From assembly GCA_033816765.1 (NCBI GenBank), contig CM066287.1:2108001-2172000 (forward strand): a stretch of DNA of 64,000 nt, read 5' to 3'. Shown in pieces: positions 42,940-54,388 of this stretch. Position numbers and translations under genes: made by a program. How positions within the stretch are numbered: the stretch's first letter is position 1; each line of letters starts with the position of its first letter. The DNA is from Nothopassalora personata. Lineage: Eukaryota > Ascomycota > Dothideomycetes > Mycosphaerellales > Mycosphaerellaceae. Below the pieces are notes generated by a model. The model did not search any database and was not told the origin of the DNA. It saw only the letters and a program-made list of their open reading frames with translations.

Positions 42940-44369
42940 ATGAAGGCATTGAGGCTGATAGGACAACGTGCATACCAAAATACATCCATTGGTAACCTGA
43001 CCACCTCACAACGCATCAGATCCTTCACAGCTACCGCCATGGTCAAAGGCGACCCATTCAAACCTGCGCGGCGCGTGGCAGGACAGCGACAGGATGTATG
43101 GAGCATTGTCAATGAGGCAGCTCAAGCATCTTCAGTACAGCCAATGGTCAACATGGGCCAAGGCTTCTTCGGCTACAATCCTCCCCAATTCGTGCTAGAC
43201 GCTGCAAAAGAGGCATTGGACAAAGTGGAATGCAACCAATACTCTCCAACCAAGGTACCTATACCTCACTTAGGCCTTGAAGATTGGCACAAGGCTCACT
43301 TCGATGACAGGGACGACCGCGGTTGAAGAAGGCGATCGCAGAGGCCTACTCACCATTCTTTGGCCGAAATCTGAACCCCGACACCGAAGTGACCATCACC
43401 ACTGGCGCAAATGAGGGCATGCTATCAGCCTTCATGGGCTTCCTCGAGCAAGGCGATGAGGTTATCGTCTTCGAGCCGTATTTCGACCAGTATATCTCCA
43501 ACATTGAAATGCCAGGCGGCAAGGTCGTCTACGTCCCAATGCATCCGCCCAAGGACGGCAACAAGAAGACCACCAGCGCGAGCGAATGGACATTGGACAT
43601 AAAAGAGTTTGAAGCAGCGATCACAGATAAGACACGGATGGTCGTTCTCAACAGTCCACACAATCCCATCGGCAAGGTGTTCAGTAAGGAAGAGTTGAAG
43701 GCCATTGGAGACATCTGCGTGAAGCACAATATCCTAATCCTCTCAGATGAGGTCTACGACCGATTATACTACGTGCCCTTCACGCGCATGGCCACGCTCT
43801 CTCCAGAGATTGCAAAGCTTACCATCACTGTCGGCTCAGCTGGCAAGAACTTCTACGCAACCGGCTGGCGGGTAGGCTACCTCATCGGACCAGAGCATCT
43901 CATCAAGTACGTCTCCGCCGCACATACCCGGATATGCTTCAGCAGCGTCAGTCCGCTGCAAGAAGCAACGGCAGTCGCATTCGAGCAGGCCGACGCACAC
44001 AACTTCTGGGAGCAGAGCAAGACGGAGATGAAAGCGAAGATAGACAGGTTCAACAAGATCTGGGACGAGCTAGGCCTTCCCTACTCAGATCCTGAAGGTG
44101 GGTACTTCGTTCTTGTCAACCTCGCCAAGGTGAAGCTACCGGAAGACTATGACTTCCCACCTCATGTTGCGAGTCGGCCGCGCGACTTCAAGCTCTCGTG
44201 GTTCTTGATCAAGGAGCTTGGTGTGGCCGCTATTCCTCCCACGGAATTCTTCACAGATGCCAATGCACATATCGCGGAGGACTGGCTAAGATTTGCCGTC
44301 TGTAAGAATGATGATGTGCTTGAGCAGGCGAAGGAGCGACTTCGTGGGCTGAAGAAGTATATGCAGTAA
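42940..44369 (+). CDS. BNA3: Kynurenine/aromatic aminotransferase, class I PLP enzyme
   Basis: PLP-dependent transaminase converting kynurenine to kynurenate, or acting on related aromatic/glutamine substrates. Exons 42940-43254 and 43311-44369 (56-nt intron) give 457 residues. The first 35 residues are basic and Ser/Thr-rich (MKALRLIGQRAYQN), a likely mitochondrial presequence; a second Met (MVKGDPFKP) could make a cytosolic form. Fold motifs: MVNMGQGFFGYNPP, CNQYSPTK-GRPRLKKAIAE across the junction, TTGANEGMLSAFMGF, EPYFDQY, NSPHNPIGKVF, LSDEVYDRLYY. The PLP Lys is in GSAGKNFYATGWRVGY, about residue 284. C-terminal Arg is in WLRFAVCKND. It resembles yeast Bna3 and animal KYAT; exact substrate is not settled. 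Confidence 0.9.
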
Positions 44370-44518
44370 ACATATGCATCGTACTGGATGTGGGGATCAT
44401 GGACCGCCACCTGGTTGTAGATGGATACAAAGCCAGTCTGTACAGGCCGGATCCTGCGAAGCTGCGCAAGCCTTCCACATGTACAACGCCACGAAATACA
44501 CACACACCGGGATTATGG

Positions 44519-45133
44519 TCATCTCCTCCTCTCCCACAGTTCTGCCACCGCCTCTAATATCCCATGAGACCGCCTCCTCTCACTCTCTTCCAATGCACTC
44601 CTCACCTCACCAAGTCCACCCTCAGGCTGACCCGCCTGCTTCTTCTTCTGCAGCTCCTCAATCGTCCTCTTCTCCCCCTCGGAAAACTGCTGCTTCTCCG
44701 CCACCCTCCCACTCATAAGCCTCCTCCGGATCGCCCTCAACTCCTGCTCCTCCTGATCCCTAACCTCCAACTCCCTCAACCACGCCTCATGCTTCTCCTT
44801 CTTTTTCTTCTCCTCCACCAGCCCGTCATGCTCCCTCCTCTTGCTCCGATCACCCTCCCAATACGCCGAGCCGCCAAGCATCGCCAATATCGTAAAACCC
44901 TGAGCATAGATACGTCGCCGGAACATGCGGTTTGTGCGGTATTTGTCGCCGGATTTTATGCTTCGTGTTGCTTCGTAGAGGGCCCAGCATGTTAGGGCGC
45001 AGCCGAGGGGGATCAAGGGTTCTTCTTTGAGGCGGCGTTGGAGTTTTCCCCAGCGGGACTCTTCGTAGAAGGCAGTGTCTTCGTCGAAGGAGCTGGGGGG
45101 TGGAGCGGTGTTGATGTTGCCGGGGACGGACAT
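44519..45133 (-). CDS. RCF1: Respiratory supercomplex factor 1 (HIG1 domain)
   Basis: Inner mitochondrial membrane protein that associates with cytochrome c oxidase and stabilises respiratory supercomplexes. It has 204 residues in one exon. The N-terminus has EDTAFYEESRWGKLQRRLKE, then the HIG1 domain: PLIPLGCALTCWALYEATRS (first helix), the charged loop GDKYRTNRMFRRRIYAQGFT with the conserved R-x-R-x3-Q spacing, and the second helix ILAMLGGSAYW. The C-terminal half is a long Glu/Lys/Arg coiled coil, as in fungal Rcf1. It converges with the aminotransferase, their stops only about 150 bp apart, and shares a divergent promoter with the threonine deaminase. Confidence 0.92.
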   Translation of the reverse strand: MSVPGNINTAPPPSSFDEDTAFYEESRWGKLQRRLKEEPLIPLGCALTCWALYEATRSIKSGDKYRTNRMFRRRIYAQGFTILAMLGGSAYWEGDRSKRREHDGLVEEKKKKEKHEAWLRELEVRDQEEQELRAIRRRLMSGRVAEKQQFSEGEKRTIEELQKKKQAGQPEGGLGEVRSALEESERRRSHGILEAVAELWERRR

Positions 45134-45510
45134 GGTTGGGGTGGTCGCGTGCTCGGCTCGATGGATGTGTAGGTAGTTGGTATGGACTCTGGTCCGATGG
45201 GATGCTTTGGTGTTTCCTGACTATGTCCTGATCTGTTGGCCCTCGGGCATGTGTAGCAAGATTGTAACACTGTCTTCCGAGGGTGTGGTTGAGTACTGAG
45301 TCGGCGGCGTATGGTAACGGTGACGGTGGAGGCCTTGGAGCTGCAGAAGTCAATGATGTCGTTCTGATCCAATATAAACGAATGCACAACTTATGCAGGG
45401 TCTGTGCACGCTAATGAACGCTCCGAGATATTGCCATTGACGGTGATATTGACCTTCATAATTCAATATCTTATCGTGTTCTAGTCGGCCATCATCATCA
45501 TCAAGGCATC
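45134..45510. promoter_or_regulatory. Divergent promoter, RCF1 / threonine deaminase
   Basis: A 377-bp region between two divergent starts. It contains ACTGAGTCGG near 45296, one base off the Gcn4/CPC1 core TGAGTCA; relevant because amino-acid biosynthesis genes are under such control, but a near match only. Confidence 0.35.
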
Positions 45511-47357
45511 ATGACTGAACAGGACAGCGAGATGTTCAATTGCACCGTCACACCCGAGACCAACGGCGGCACACCACACACTCCGGCAACACCTAAGCCG
45601 AAACACACGGCACTGGCGTTGACCGAGTATTCCGCCAACCCATCACCTCCACCAAAGACGCCGAGTGAGAGGCCCAGCTATACAGGCGTTCCCGAGCATC
45701 TCCTACTGCCGAATGGCCATCCTGATGTAAGATATGTGTTACTCCATAATGATCTCAAGCAAGCTTGGTCCCTTCGGCATATACATAATCAGTCTCATGT
45801 CCTTTCAGCCATCCGAACATCTCACTGACCGCATCACAGTATATCCGTTTGATCACCACAGCAAAAGTATACGATGTTGTCGAGCAGACCCAACTCTCCC
45901 ACGCCGTCAATCTCAGCAACCGACTGGAGACTACAGTCATGCTGAAGCGTGAGGATCTGCTTCCAGTCTTCTCCTTCAAGCTCCGAGGTGCTTATAACAA
46001 GATGGCTCATCTCAGCCAAGATGAACGCTGGAAGGGTGTCATTGCATGCTCTGCCGGCAATCATGCTCAAGGCGTTGCATTCTCAGCACGAAAGCTGAAG
46101 ATTCCCGCCACCATTATCATGCCTTTGGGCACCCCGGCAATCAAGCACCAAAACGTGTCCCGACTAGGTGGTAACGTTGTCCTCCATGGAGCTGACTTCG
46201 ACGAGGCAAAGGCCGAATGCAACCGAAGAGCAGTAGCTAATGGCTTGACGATCATCCCTCCATTCGACGAGCCATATGTCATTGCCGGTCAGGGAACTAT
46301 TGGTGCGGAGATCCTTCGTCAAGCAGATCTGGACAAACTGGAAGCCATCTTCTGCTGTGTTGGTGGCGGAGGCCTCATTGCGGGAACAGGTGTTTACATC
46401 AAGCGCTTTGCGCCACACGTCAAGATTATCGGCGTTGAGACATACGATGCGAACGCTCTAGTGCAGTCGCTCAAGCTTGGCAAGCGCGTCACGCTGCCCG
46501 AGGTGGGACTTTTCGCTGACGGCGCTGCTGTCAAGACTGTTGGCGAGGAAACCTTCCGCATCTGCATGGATGTCGTCGATGAGGTCATTCAAGTTGACAC
46601 CGACGATATCTGCGCCGCCATCAAGGACGTTTTCGAAGACACACGATCTATCCTGGAGCCAGCCGGAGCACTATCTTTGGCAGGCCTCAAGAAGTATGTC
46701 GCAGCCAGCCCTTCGCAGGACACCCGACGTCAGCTCGTAGCAGTCGCCAGTGGAGCCAACATGAACTTCGATCGTCTCCGCTTCGTCGCTGAGCGTGCAG
46801 CTATTGGTGAGAAGAAAGAAGCACTACTCTCAGTCACCATTCCAGAACGTCCCGGCGCATTTGCCACGCTGGTTGAGACTGTGAGCCCAATGGTAGTGAC
46901 TGAGTTCTGCTATCGATATGCTAGCGAGTTCGCTGCCAATGTTCTCATTGGTATCCAATGCTCCGCCACAACTAGGACCCGCGACGTTCTAGATCTGATC
47001 CGACGTCTCGAGAAGGAGGGCATGACCGCCCGAGACATTAGCGCAGACGAATTAGCCAAGGGCCACATCCGCTATCTCGTCGGTGGACGAAGCAATGCCG
47101 AGCACGAGAGACTCTTTGCCTTCGAGTTCCCAGAAAGAGGCGGCGCGCTCTACAAGTTCCTGACGACCCTACAGCCTGGCTACAATATCAGCCTCTTCCA
47201 CTACAGGAACTACGGCGGTGATATTGGCAAGGTCCTTGCTGGTATTCAGTGCCCACCAGGTGAAGAGTCAGGCCTCGAACAGTTCCTGCGCGAGTTGGGC
47301 TATGGCTACACCGAGGAGACGAACAATGAGACGTACAAAATGTTCATGCGGCCTTGA
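45511..47357 (+). CDS. ILV1: Threonine dehydratase (threonine deaminase)
   Basis: PLP enzyme converting threonine to 2-oxobutanoate and ammonia, the first committed step to isoleucine; normally mitochondrial and feedback-inhibited by isoleucine. Exons 45511-45726 and 45840-47357 (113-nt intron) give 577 residues. The catalytic domain has [20 protein letters not shown] with the PLP Lys near residue 119, [14 protein letters not shown], the Gly-rich phosphate loop [11 protein letters not shown], and [10 protein letters not shown]. The C-terminal third contains two ACT-like regulatory modules: [20 protein letters not shown] and [20 protein letters not shown]. The N-terminal 70 residues are Pro/Thr-rich and not a strong mitochondrial presequence. 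The first splice junction is fixed by the need to reach [14 protein letters not shown], the family start. Confidence 0.95.
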
Positions 47358-47993
47358 GCCTGCGATCGTGTGGCCTGTGCGCACACAATGCTGTGCTTGA
47401 AGAAGCCATCTCTTTAGTTTGCTCCGCTCCGGCGCACGCTACACTCCAAGGTCCATAGTCCGATCTCGGTCGATCTGCGGTACTGTATCGGGAAGCAGTA
47501 TCCGCAAAACAAGACTGGCTGTATACATCGGAAGCCTACGCCAGCTATAGCTGATGCTGGACTTGCCATACATCGCTAGCCATATCTGGTCGAGCAATGC
47601 AAACGTTCCGCTCCAAGGGCCACGCAAATTTTTTGGTAAGACTTCACGATTTTGAGATCGAGAAGACCTCCATACTTTGGTCACTTGTCCAACATGGAGA
47701 CATACCTAGCATATGAGGCAGATGCTGGAGCTGGAATATATGTCTCTCGGTTGCGCAAGGCTCAAATGCCGCGTTGGTGAGCATATTTGACTGCACATGC
47801 TCGTGCTGTATCACATGGTCTGTAGCACATGCGCACGAAATCGGCGTAGAACTTTGATACGCTGTTTTGGTCGGACTGAAGACACGCTTCAACACTACCT
47901 CCCTTCTCGAGACACCAAGCTACATCCATTCCACGAGCATAGGCCAGACAAGACCAGCGAAAATACCACAGCCGTCGTGCTCGGCTCCCCAAG
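47358..47993. other. Intergenic, no gene seen
   Basis: No recognisable gene; 3' flank of the deaminase and promoter of the next gene. Confidence 0.45.
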
Positions 47994-49221
47994 ATGCCTT
48001 CAGTCACACTAGACCCTCCCAGAAGACGGCGTGCTCTGGTGACCATAGTGTACGTTGTTGTGTTCTCTCTGTGGGCACTATCAGCAGCTCGCAAGCACAA
48101 TGAGGCTGTGCAGCGATCTGATTTTGCTCGTGCAGAACATGCACTCCCGCTGGTGGAGGACACTAAATCCCCTGCCGAGAGCAACGCACTCAGCTTCCCA
48201 GACCCAGAGCTGAAGGCGCTACTGGCACAAAGAAGTCCCCAAAGCGACGCAGATTTGGATTCAGATGACAATAACAGCGATGGTAACCGGGACGAAGATC
48301 AAGGCAGCAATGACGGCGCGGATCCAAACGAGACCTGGTCCAAGCAAGTCGCTCGTGGTTGTCAGCTCGTGGAAATGATGGAAACCCCTGACGAGGAGCT
48401 TGAAGCAGACCAAAAGACGCCGTGGCACGATTATAATCAGCTAGCGCACTATGGCTGGGAGTACTCGGACCAAGACCCGACAGGTGATCTTGGAGCGCAC
48501 CCGAACGCGGACGAACAGAAAGACTCCATCAACTCAGCACTGGACGCCCTAGGGATCCCACGCATACCCTCCCAACCCAACGATGCTTCGGGTGGCTGGC
48601 AGAAAGTGGCATGGATACACAGTCGTTCGGTCACGGTCAATGGCCGCTCCTACCCAGTAAGTGCTTGCCGACCAAATCTACCAACCGCGACACTAACATT
48701 CCTCCCAGGCCACGCAAGCATACATCATCAATTACTACAATCCCGGCTTCGGCATAATAATCGCAGCCAACACAAAGAGCCCGGCGAAAATGAGTCCCCA
48801 TGTTCCACGAGACCAGCTCGTTCCTCTTGGTCAGTGGTCCGACATCACAGCCTTGACCTGGCAGGACATGTGTCAACTTCACTCGCAGAATCCCAACACT
48901 CTTAGGTACATTATGCGAATCAACGTCGCCGGCGATGTGGCCGGAGATATTCTACCAGACGTCATCGGTCACGGCCTAGATGAGCTGGGATCCTACGACC
49001 ACGCGGTCACAGTGCCGGGTATGCCAGATTCTGACGAGGCTCGTGCTGCTATTGGATTCCCCAACGGCAGAGGCGTGGGATACTTGCTCGTTCAGCACAA
49101 GGACATTTTCGGCGACACCAGGACGATTCGGGACATTAAGGTCTGGAACTCGAATAATGGGGTAAACGAGAAGATGGCGTTCTTCAATGAGGTGCCGAAT
49201 ATGCTCTATACCTTCTCTTGA
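47994..49221 (+). CDS. Single-pass membrane protein of unknown function
   Basis: Exons 47994-48656 and 48709-49221 (52-nt intron, GTAAGT donor, CACTAACAT branch point) give 391 residues. A basic N-terminus (DPPRRRRA) precedes one TM helix (LVTIVYVVVFSLWALSAA), so a type II signal anchor with a lumenal or extracellular body is likely. Next is an acidic, Asp/Asn-rich linker (DSDDNNSDGNRDEDQGSND). The C-terminal domain looks folded, with YIINYYNPGFGIIIAANTKS, IGFPNGRGVGYLLVQHKDIF and KVWNSNNGVNEKMAFFNEVP. The terminal block is well ordered, suggesting a conserved but unnamed domain. Family not recognised. Start is the first ATG, and the TM directly follows it. Confidence 0.7.
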
Positions 49222-49409
49222 CAAGAGCTCTGAGGCAACTGAGCGTCTGCGTGCAGCGTACCACCCTGGGAGAGCTTGCTCGGCAAATCACGATTGCCAG
49301 TCTCTACCAGAAACCAGCGTGCTTCTAAAGCCTGCTGCAAAAGCGTGCCTGAAAATTTGAGAGCTCTACGGCGTGCATGATTTGAATACCACTCTCCACG
49401 ACCACACTC

Positions 49410-51354
49410 TCAACGATGCTTCCCATGCCTTACCCGATGACTCTGCATCATATCCCTCACCAGCACATTCCGACCATTCTCACACTCATCCCTCCCACTC
49501 CGCTCACTCAGTAAATTCTGCTGCACGAAATGTTCAGCGTGCGGCACAGGTACAGTACTAGTCGAAGAAGTCGGCGCGCGCGACGCGGTCGTCACAGGAG
49601 GTAGAACACAGGTCTCCTCCTGCTTCGCTCCGTGACCAGTGCTATTCGTTCGATTTGCATGAGCGAAGGGATACGCCGTCGCTGCGTGCGTATTGTTCTC
49701 CGAGATCCTCTCATCTGCAGGAATGAGCCAGGTCGTCACTGTCGAGTTCGGCACGACGCCTTCCCAGACGTGCCCGCTGCTTGTGAAAGAGAGGCGAACG
49801 TTTTCTGCGCGGTTCATGTTATTGACGAAGACGACGGCCCAGGACTTATCCGGGTTCTGGACGGCGATGGCGTTGAATTGGTTGGGGGAGAGATTATCGC
49901 CTTCGTTTCCCTTGGTGACTTGGTAGGCCCTGCCGCCGCGGCGAATGAAGCGGCTGAATTGGCCGACCATGTAATAGTCATTGGTCTTCAAGTACGCGGT
50001 GGACGAGTTGACGATGATGGCACCTTGGCAGCCTGCGCATCCTCCCCACGGCGCGTGAGGGCCGAAGTCTGGGTCCGTAGCCATCACCCACATTGTAGCG
50101 CCGGAGCCGCCGTTTTGAACAGAGGGCATGAAGGCGTTGGCGACGTTCCAGTTCAGACCGAGAGTGGTGGGGAGGTACGTCGAGCACTCTGTCATGAACT
50201 GTGGCGTCTCGGGGTATGCTTGACGGAAGTCTGACATGACGGTGTAGTTTGCGAGGTAAGCGTAGCAATGCCATGCTGCGGCTTGGACCAGTCCGGGAGC
50301 GCGTTGGATTACCTGGGATGGGTAGACTGCTTGGTCTGTGTTGTGGTCGTAGGCCATCAGCGCGACGTTTCTCTCAGCCAGAGCAGCTCCAAGACCTCGA
50401 TTGAGAATCGCTGCGGCGTCCGATGCGTCGAGGAACATACAAGGGTATCCACCTTGGTAGTTGAGCGGCTCGTTCATCAGCGACAGTCCGTTGACGGCAA
50501 CTCCATATTTTGCATACTCGTCGATGTACTTGGTGAAGTAATCGATGATCTGCGGAATGTACTGCACGTCGAAGGAGTTGTTCAAGATGTTGTATGAAGT
50601 GCTAGTGCTGAGTCTCGGGGCGACAAAGAGTCCGTTATGCTTCATCCACCCAGGAAATGACCATGGCGCGCCAATCAGCAGGACATCAGACTTATGGCTA
50701 CCCATCTTCGCGAGGAGCTTCACCATTGCCTCTCCATCTACAGTGAGTCCAAAGTTGGCCAGGTCAAGATCGGGCTGGCCCTCATTGAAACTTGGACCGT
50801 TATCGTCGAACGAGTATTGGGTCCCGCTCATGTCGGAAGAGCCAATGGTATGGCGCATCATGCCCATGTTGTTGCCATGAGGGTGTGGCCCGAACAACTC
50901 TTCCATCACCGTATCCAGTACGTCCGGCTCAAGGCGATTGAAGTTATGCACTGTGGAATCTGTCCACGAGAAGCCAAAGCCGACCATCTCCTGTCTGGCG
51001 CCATGGAGCGAGTCAACTTCGACCTCTCGAGGTTTGGGGCACGTGGCCGTGGCATTGAAACCATCAGTCGATAGCGTTGGCGGTTTGTCCTTGGTGAGTT
51101 GTCGAGTCGTGTTCGCTCGCAGTGGTATGAGCGCGTCGGTTCTACCTCCTGCGGTCAGTCTCGGATCGATAGGTCTATATCGACTACGACGTTGTCACTG
51201 ACACGTAGGATTGCGCCTCTAGAACTGGCTTGTCCACGTCGCCGTATCCGCCCCTTGACCCAGTACCACCAACATCACCTAACTTCTTGACGGACTGCGC
51301 TATCGTCGATGCTGTAAAGAGCGATATGGACAGGAAAAGCACAACAACCATCAT
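49410..51354 (-). CDS. GH30 endo-beta-1,6-glucanase-like secreted enzyme
   Basis: Glycoside hydrolase family 30, most likely acting on beta-1,6-glucan of fungal walls. Exons 51203-51354 and 49410-51141 give 627 residues. The first exon encodes a signal peptide (MMVVVLFLSISLFTASTIAQ); the 61-nt intron (GTCAGT donor, GGTAG acceptor) joins in frame. Catalytic barrel: MVGFGFSWTDSTVHNFNRL, RHTIGSSDMSGTQYSFDD, APWSFPGWMKHNG; the acid/base Glu is in LSLMNEPLNYQGG and the nucleophile Glu in QFMTECSTYLP. The C-terminal beta domain includes SRFIRRGGRAYQV and WAVVFVNNMNRAENVRLSFT. An unusual basic tail of about 90 residues follows; it could be an extension or a missed 3' splice. The donor and acceptor of intron 1 are less certain than the rest. 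Confidence 0.87.
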
Positions 51355-51419
51355 GTCGGCTGTCCTTCAGCCAAGGTACTGCGATAGCGAACGGATATTT
51401 TCCATGGAGCGCGTTGCAA

Positions 51420-51461
<42 letters not shown>

Positions 51462-52222
51462 TGGTTGCGATGCCACGCACATTTTTACCTCAGCAGGCTG
51501 AAACTCGCTGCTGGAAGCCTGGAATCGATAACATACAGTGCGAGAGCGGGCACTAGGGATTATGCCGGAGATAGTATAAAAGAAGGATATACGATATACA
51601 AATAATAGGTAATACGCGTATAAACTATATTTATACTTATATTTGAATCTATAATGACTACGTACGTATTGTTATGTCGCTATAGCGATTTAGACTCGCG
51701 TTGTCGAGGCTGCTGGAAATAAGTTACACCAAAACGTGCCCTCATTCGATCTTAGACGCTTCGTAAGAAGCGACTGAGCTTGCTGAGGTAAGCACATTTT
51801 TGGCTTTGTTCTGAGACGTCGGGTGCACAGCGTTCCAAGGAGCTCATCTCTTGACCTGTTAATTGTAGTCTTGGCGTTAAGATCATCATGGGTTCTCCAA
51901 GCTTATACCACGTTCGTAACTGGGGTCGGGGGTTGTGGCTAAGGGTCACTGTTACGCAATGCGACGGCGAGCGTAAGGATATCCTGTATGCAGGCATGCG
52001 CAAGTAAGAGACCATCCTTGGCTGATTAAACTGGTGTTCGGCTAGCAGCTAAGCTCAGGTCCGATTTTCACTACCTACGCTCTAGTACGCTCTCCTTCAT
52101 ATCCTTCGTCAGATCTCGAAGGATCGCTATGTCGTCATCAAGGTCTCTTTGCGCCGGATCTAGCCAGGCATGCGTTTTCGGAAGGTGTGGTCTCCAGTTC
52201 TAGTTTTCATGCGACTAATAAT
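51355..52222. other. Intergenic with CA microsatellite and AT-rich patch
   Basis: A (CA)n run of about 17 units lies at 51424-51458, about 70 bp upstream of the GH30 ATG. An AT-rich patch (51560-51710) resembles mild RIP-type sequence but is short. Nothing else is recognisable up to the SUP35 stop. Confidence 0.6.
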
Positions 52223-54388
52223 CTAAGCCGCTGGGGTTGTGTCTGTAATCAGCTTCGTGATCTTGCCAATGGCGATGGTCTGACCCTGATCTCTCAGAGT
52301 AAATCTGCCAAGTTGCGGATAGTCCTCGAAGCGCTCCACACAAACACTGCCAGCACCTCCAATGACCTCCAGGCGGGCGATGATGTTCATGCCTTGCTTG
52401 GCAAAGCCTGGAGGCTTCTTCGATTTGCGGTTCGTCTTGGGCTCCAACTTGTGTAGGAGAGCACCAAAAGTGACCTCCTCAGTGGCTGAGTGAACATGCA
52501 GCACACAATTGAAACCAGCAGATAGAATGGACTTGAGTTCCAGCAACCGGATTTGAGCTTCAAACGCGCTGACGTTGTGAACGGGTCGCTTCGGTGAACA
52601 CAGCACGAAACCCGGTAGGATGTCTTCTTCCTCAGCACCCTTGATCCGCATTCGTATTTGTTCACCGCAGGTCGCATGTGGAATTTCATCTTCAGTCTCT
52701 CCATAGAGCGCGCTGATCTGAATCTCGGCTTTGCTAGGCATGAGCAGGTACTTGTTCTCCTTCTTGATGTAGCCAGCTTCGATCTTGCCCTCAATCATGG
52801 TACCCATATCTTTGTACTTGGCGGCTACAGGCATCATAAATGGCGCGTTGAGTTTGCGTTCCAGCGTCTTCATGCTATCGAGGTACTCCAGAAGACCAGG
52901 CGCGTCGTTCCAAGGTGCAATCTCTTTCGGTACTCGGGTCTTGATGCCGACTGTGGTCTGCGCAGAGATGGGGAGGAAAGCAAGGTCAGTTTTGGGGTTG
53001 TAACCAAGGCCCTTCAAAAATGCCGTCAACTTGGTGATGCATTCATCAAATCGCTCCTTTGACCACATGACGGTGGGGTCGTCCATTTTGTTCACTGCAA
53101 CGATGAGCTTGTTGATGCCCTGTGTCTTGGCCAAAACAGCGTGCTCTCGAGTTTGACCACCCTTCTCGAATCCGGTTTCGTATTCTCCCTTTCGTGCTGA
53201 GATGACGAGAACACCGACATCGGCCTGTGAAGCACCAGACACCATGTTTGGAACATATGTCTTGTGCCCAGGAGCGTCCAGAATCGAGTATCTTCGTGTT
53301 TCGGTTTCGAAAAAGCCTCTGCCCACCTCGACCGTCTTGCCCTTTGCTCGTTCTTCCTTGTTCAAATCCAGCGCCCATGATAGGTACCATGACTCTCGAC
53401 CCATTTCCTTCGCATCCCTCTTGTACTTGTCCATCGTCCGCTCGTCGACCATGCCAGTTGCAAACAGAATGCTGCCGCCCAGCGTGCTCTTTCCAGCGTC
53501 AACGTGACCCAAGAAAATGACGTTCACGTGCTCCTTGCCATACATGTCCTTGAGTGCCTCATCGTCCACTTCTGCTGCTTGCTCTTGAGCGACCAGGTCG
53601 GCTCTTCGTGCTTCTGCTCGCTGCTCGGCGCGAGAGGGCGAGGATCGTCCAGAGCCAGAAAGATCAGGAGTGGTTCTGCCGCTGACTGCTGCGGTAGGCT
53701 CGCCGGTTTTCTCAATCGCTTGAGCAGCAGCGACCTTGGTACCTGCAGCTGGCTCATCCTTGCTGACGGCTTCCTTGGCTGGCTTTTCCGCTGCTGCAGG
53801 AGCCGCAGCAGGTGTGCCAAGTGAAAGGACCTTAGTACCGGCAGTCTTCTCCACCTTGGGTGCTGCAGCTCCTGTGTCGCTGGCACTCAGGGACAGAGTC
53901 TTGACTGGTGCCGTGCCGTTGGCTGCCGCTGGCTTTGCTGCCTGAGCGCCCGACTGCTGTGTTGGAACATCCTCTCCGCGCTTTGCGATCGTGGGTGTTT
54001 GTTGCTGCTGCCGTGCGCCCGGAGGTACATATGTTTGCTGCTGCTGCTGTTGAGGCTGCTGGTATTGCTGGTATTGCTGACCGTATCCTTGCTGCTGGCC
54101 TTGGCCATATTGAGGGTAGCCGCCTTGCTGGCCGTAGCCATATTGCTGTTGCTGGTAGCCACCGTAGCCCTGCTGGCCGTATTGCTGGTAGCCATTGTAT
54201 TGTTGCTGGCCGTAGCCGTACTGCTGGTAGTGCTGTCCCGGCTGGAACGACTGCGCGCCGGGCGTGAAGCTGTTCGCACCTGGCGTAAAGGTGGTCGGCT
54301 GCTGCTGGAAGTTTAGGCGCTGCTGTGTCTGGTTGGCGAGATCCTCGTCGGCGGCATCTTCCCACGAGTCGGGCTGCTGTCCAGCCAT
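52223..54388 (-). CDS. SUP35: Translation termination factor eRF3 with prion-like N-terminus
   Basis: GTPase that works with eRF1 in stop-codon release. One exon, 721 residues. Residues about 50-128 are a Gln/Tyr/Gly-rich domain with imperfect QQYGYGQQ and GGYPQYGQGQQQ repeats, the composition of the Sup35 prion domain. A charged Ala/Lys/Pro middle region runs to about 285. The GTPase domain has G1 GHVDAGKST at 294, a GxxxER-type switch replaced by KGKTVEVGRGFFET as in eRF3, G3 DAPGH, G4 NKMD and G5-like residues, followed by two beta barrels (MMPVAAKYKDMGTMIEGKIE, LPGFVLCSPKRPVHNVSAFE). It ends LGRFTLRDQGQTIAIGKITK. The switch sequence KTVEVGR separates it from eEF1A. Divergently transcribed from the Yrb30-like gene. 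Confidence 0.96.
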   Translation of the reverse strand: MAGQQPDSWEDAADEDLANQTQQRLNFQQQPTTFTPGANSFTPGAQSFQPGQHYQQYGYGQQQYNGYQQYGQQGYGGYQQQQYGYGQQGGYPQYGQGQQQGYGQQYQQYQQPQQQQQQTYVPPGARQQQQTPTIAKRGEDVPTQQSGAQAAKPAAANGTAPVKTLSLSASDTGAAAPKVEKTAGTKVLSLGTPAAAPAAAEKPAKEAVSKDEPAAGTKVAAAQAIEKTGEPTAAVSGRTTPDLSGSGRSSPSRAEQRAEARRADLVAQEQAAEVDDEALKDMYGKEHVNVIFLGHVDAGKSTLGGSILFATGMVDERTMDKYKRDAKEMGRESWYLSWALDLNKEERAKGKTVEVGRGFFETETRRYSILDAPGHKTYVPNMVSGASQADVGVLVISARKGEYETGFEKGGQTREHAVLAKTQGINKLIVAVNKMDDPTVMWSKERFDECITKLTAFLKGLGYNPKTDLAFLPISAQTTVGIKTRVPKEIAPWNDAPGLLEYLDSMKTLERKLNAPFMMPVAAKYKDMGTMIEGKIEAGYIKKENKYLLMPSKAEIQISALYGETEDEIPHATCGEQIRMRIKGAEEEDILPGFVLCSPKRPVHNVSAFEAQIRLLELKSILSAGFNCVLHVHSATEEVTFGALLHKLEPKTNRKSKKPPGFAKQGMNIIARLEVIGGAGSVCVERFEDYPQLGRFTLRDQGQTIAIGKITKLITDTTPAA

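Noticed and set aside
51424..51458. CA repeat as a regulatory element
   Set aside because: Simple microsatellite; nothing in the sequence shows a regulatory function.
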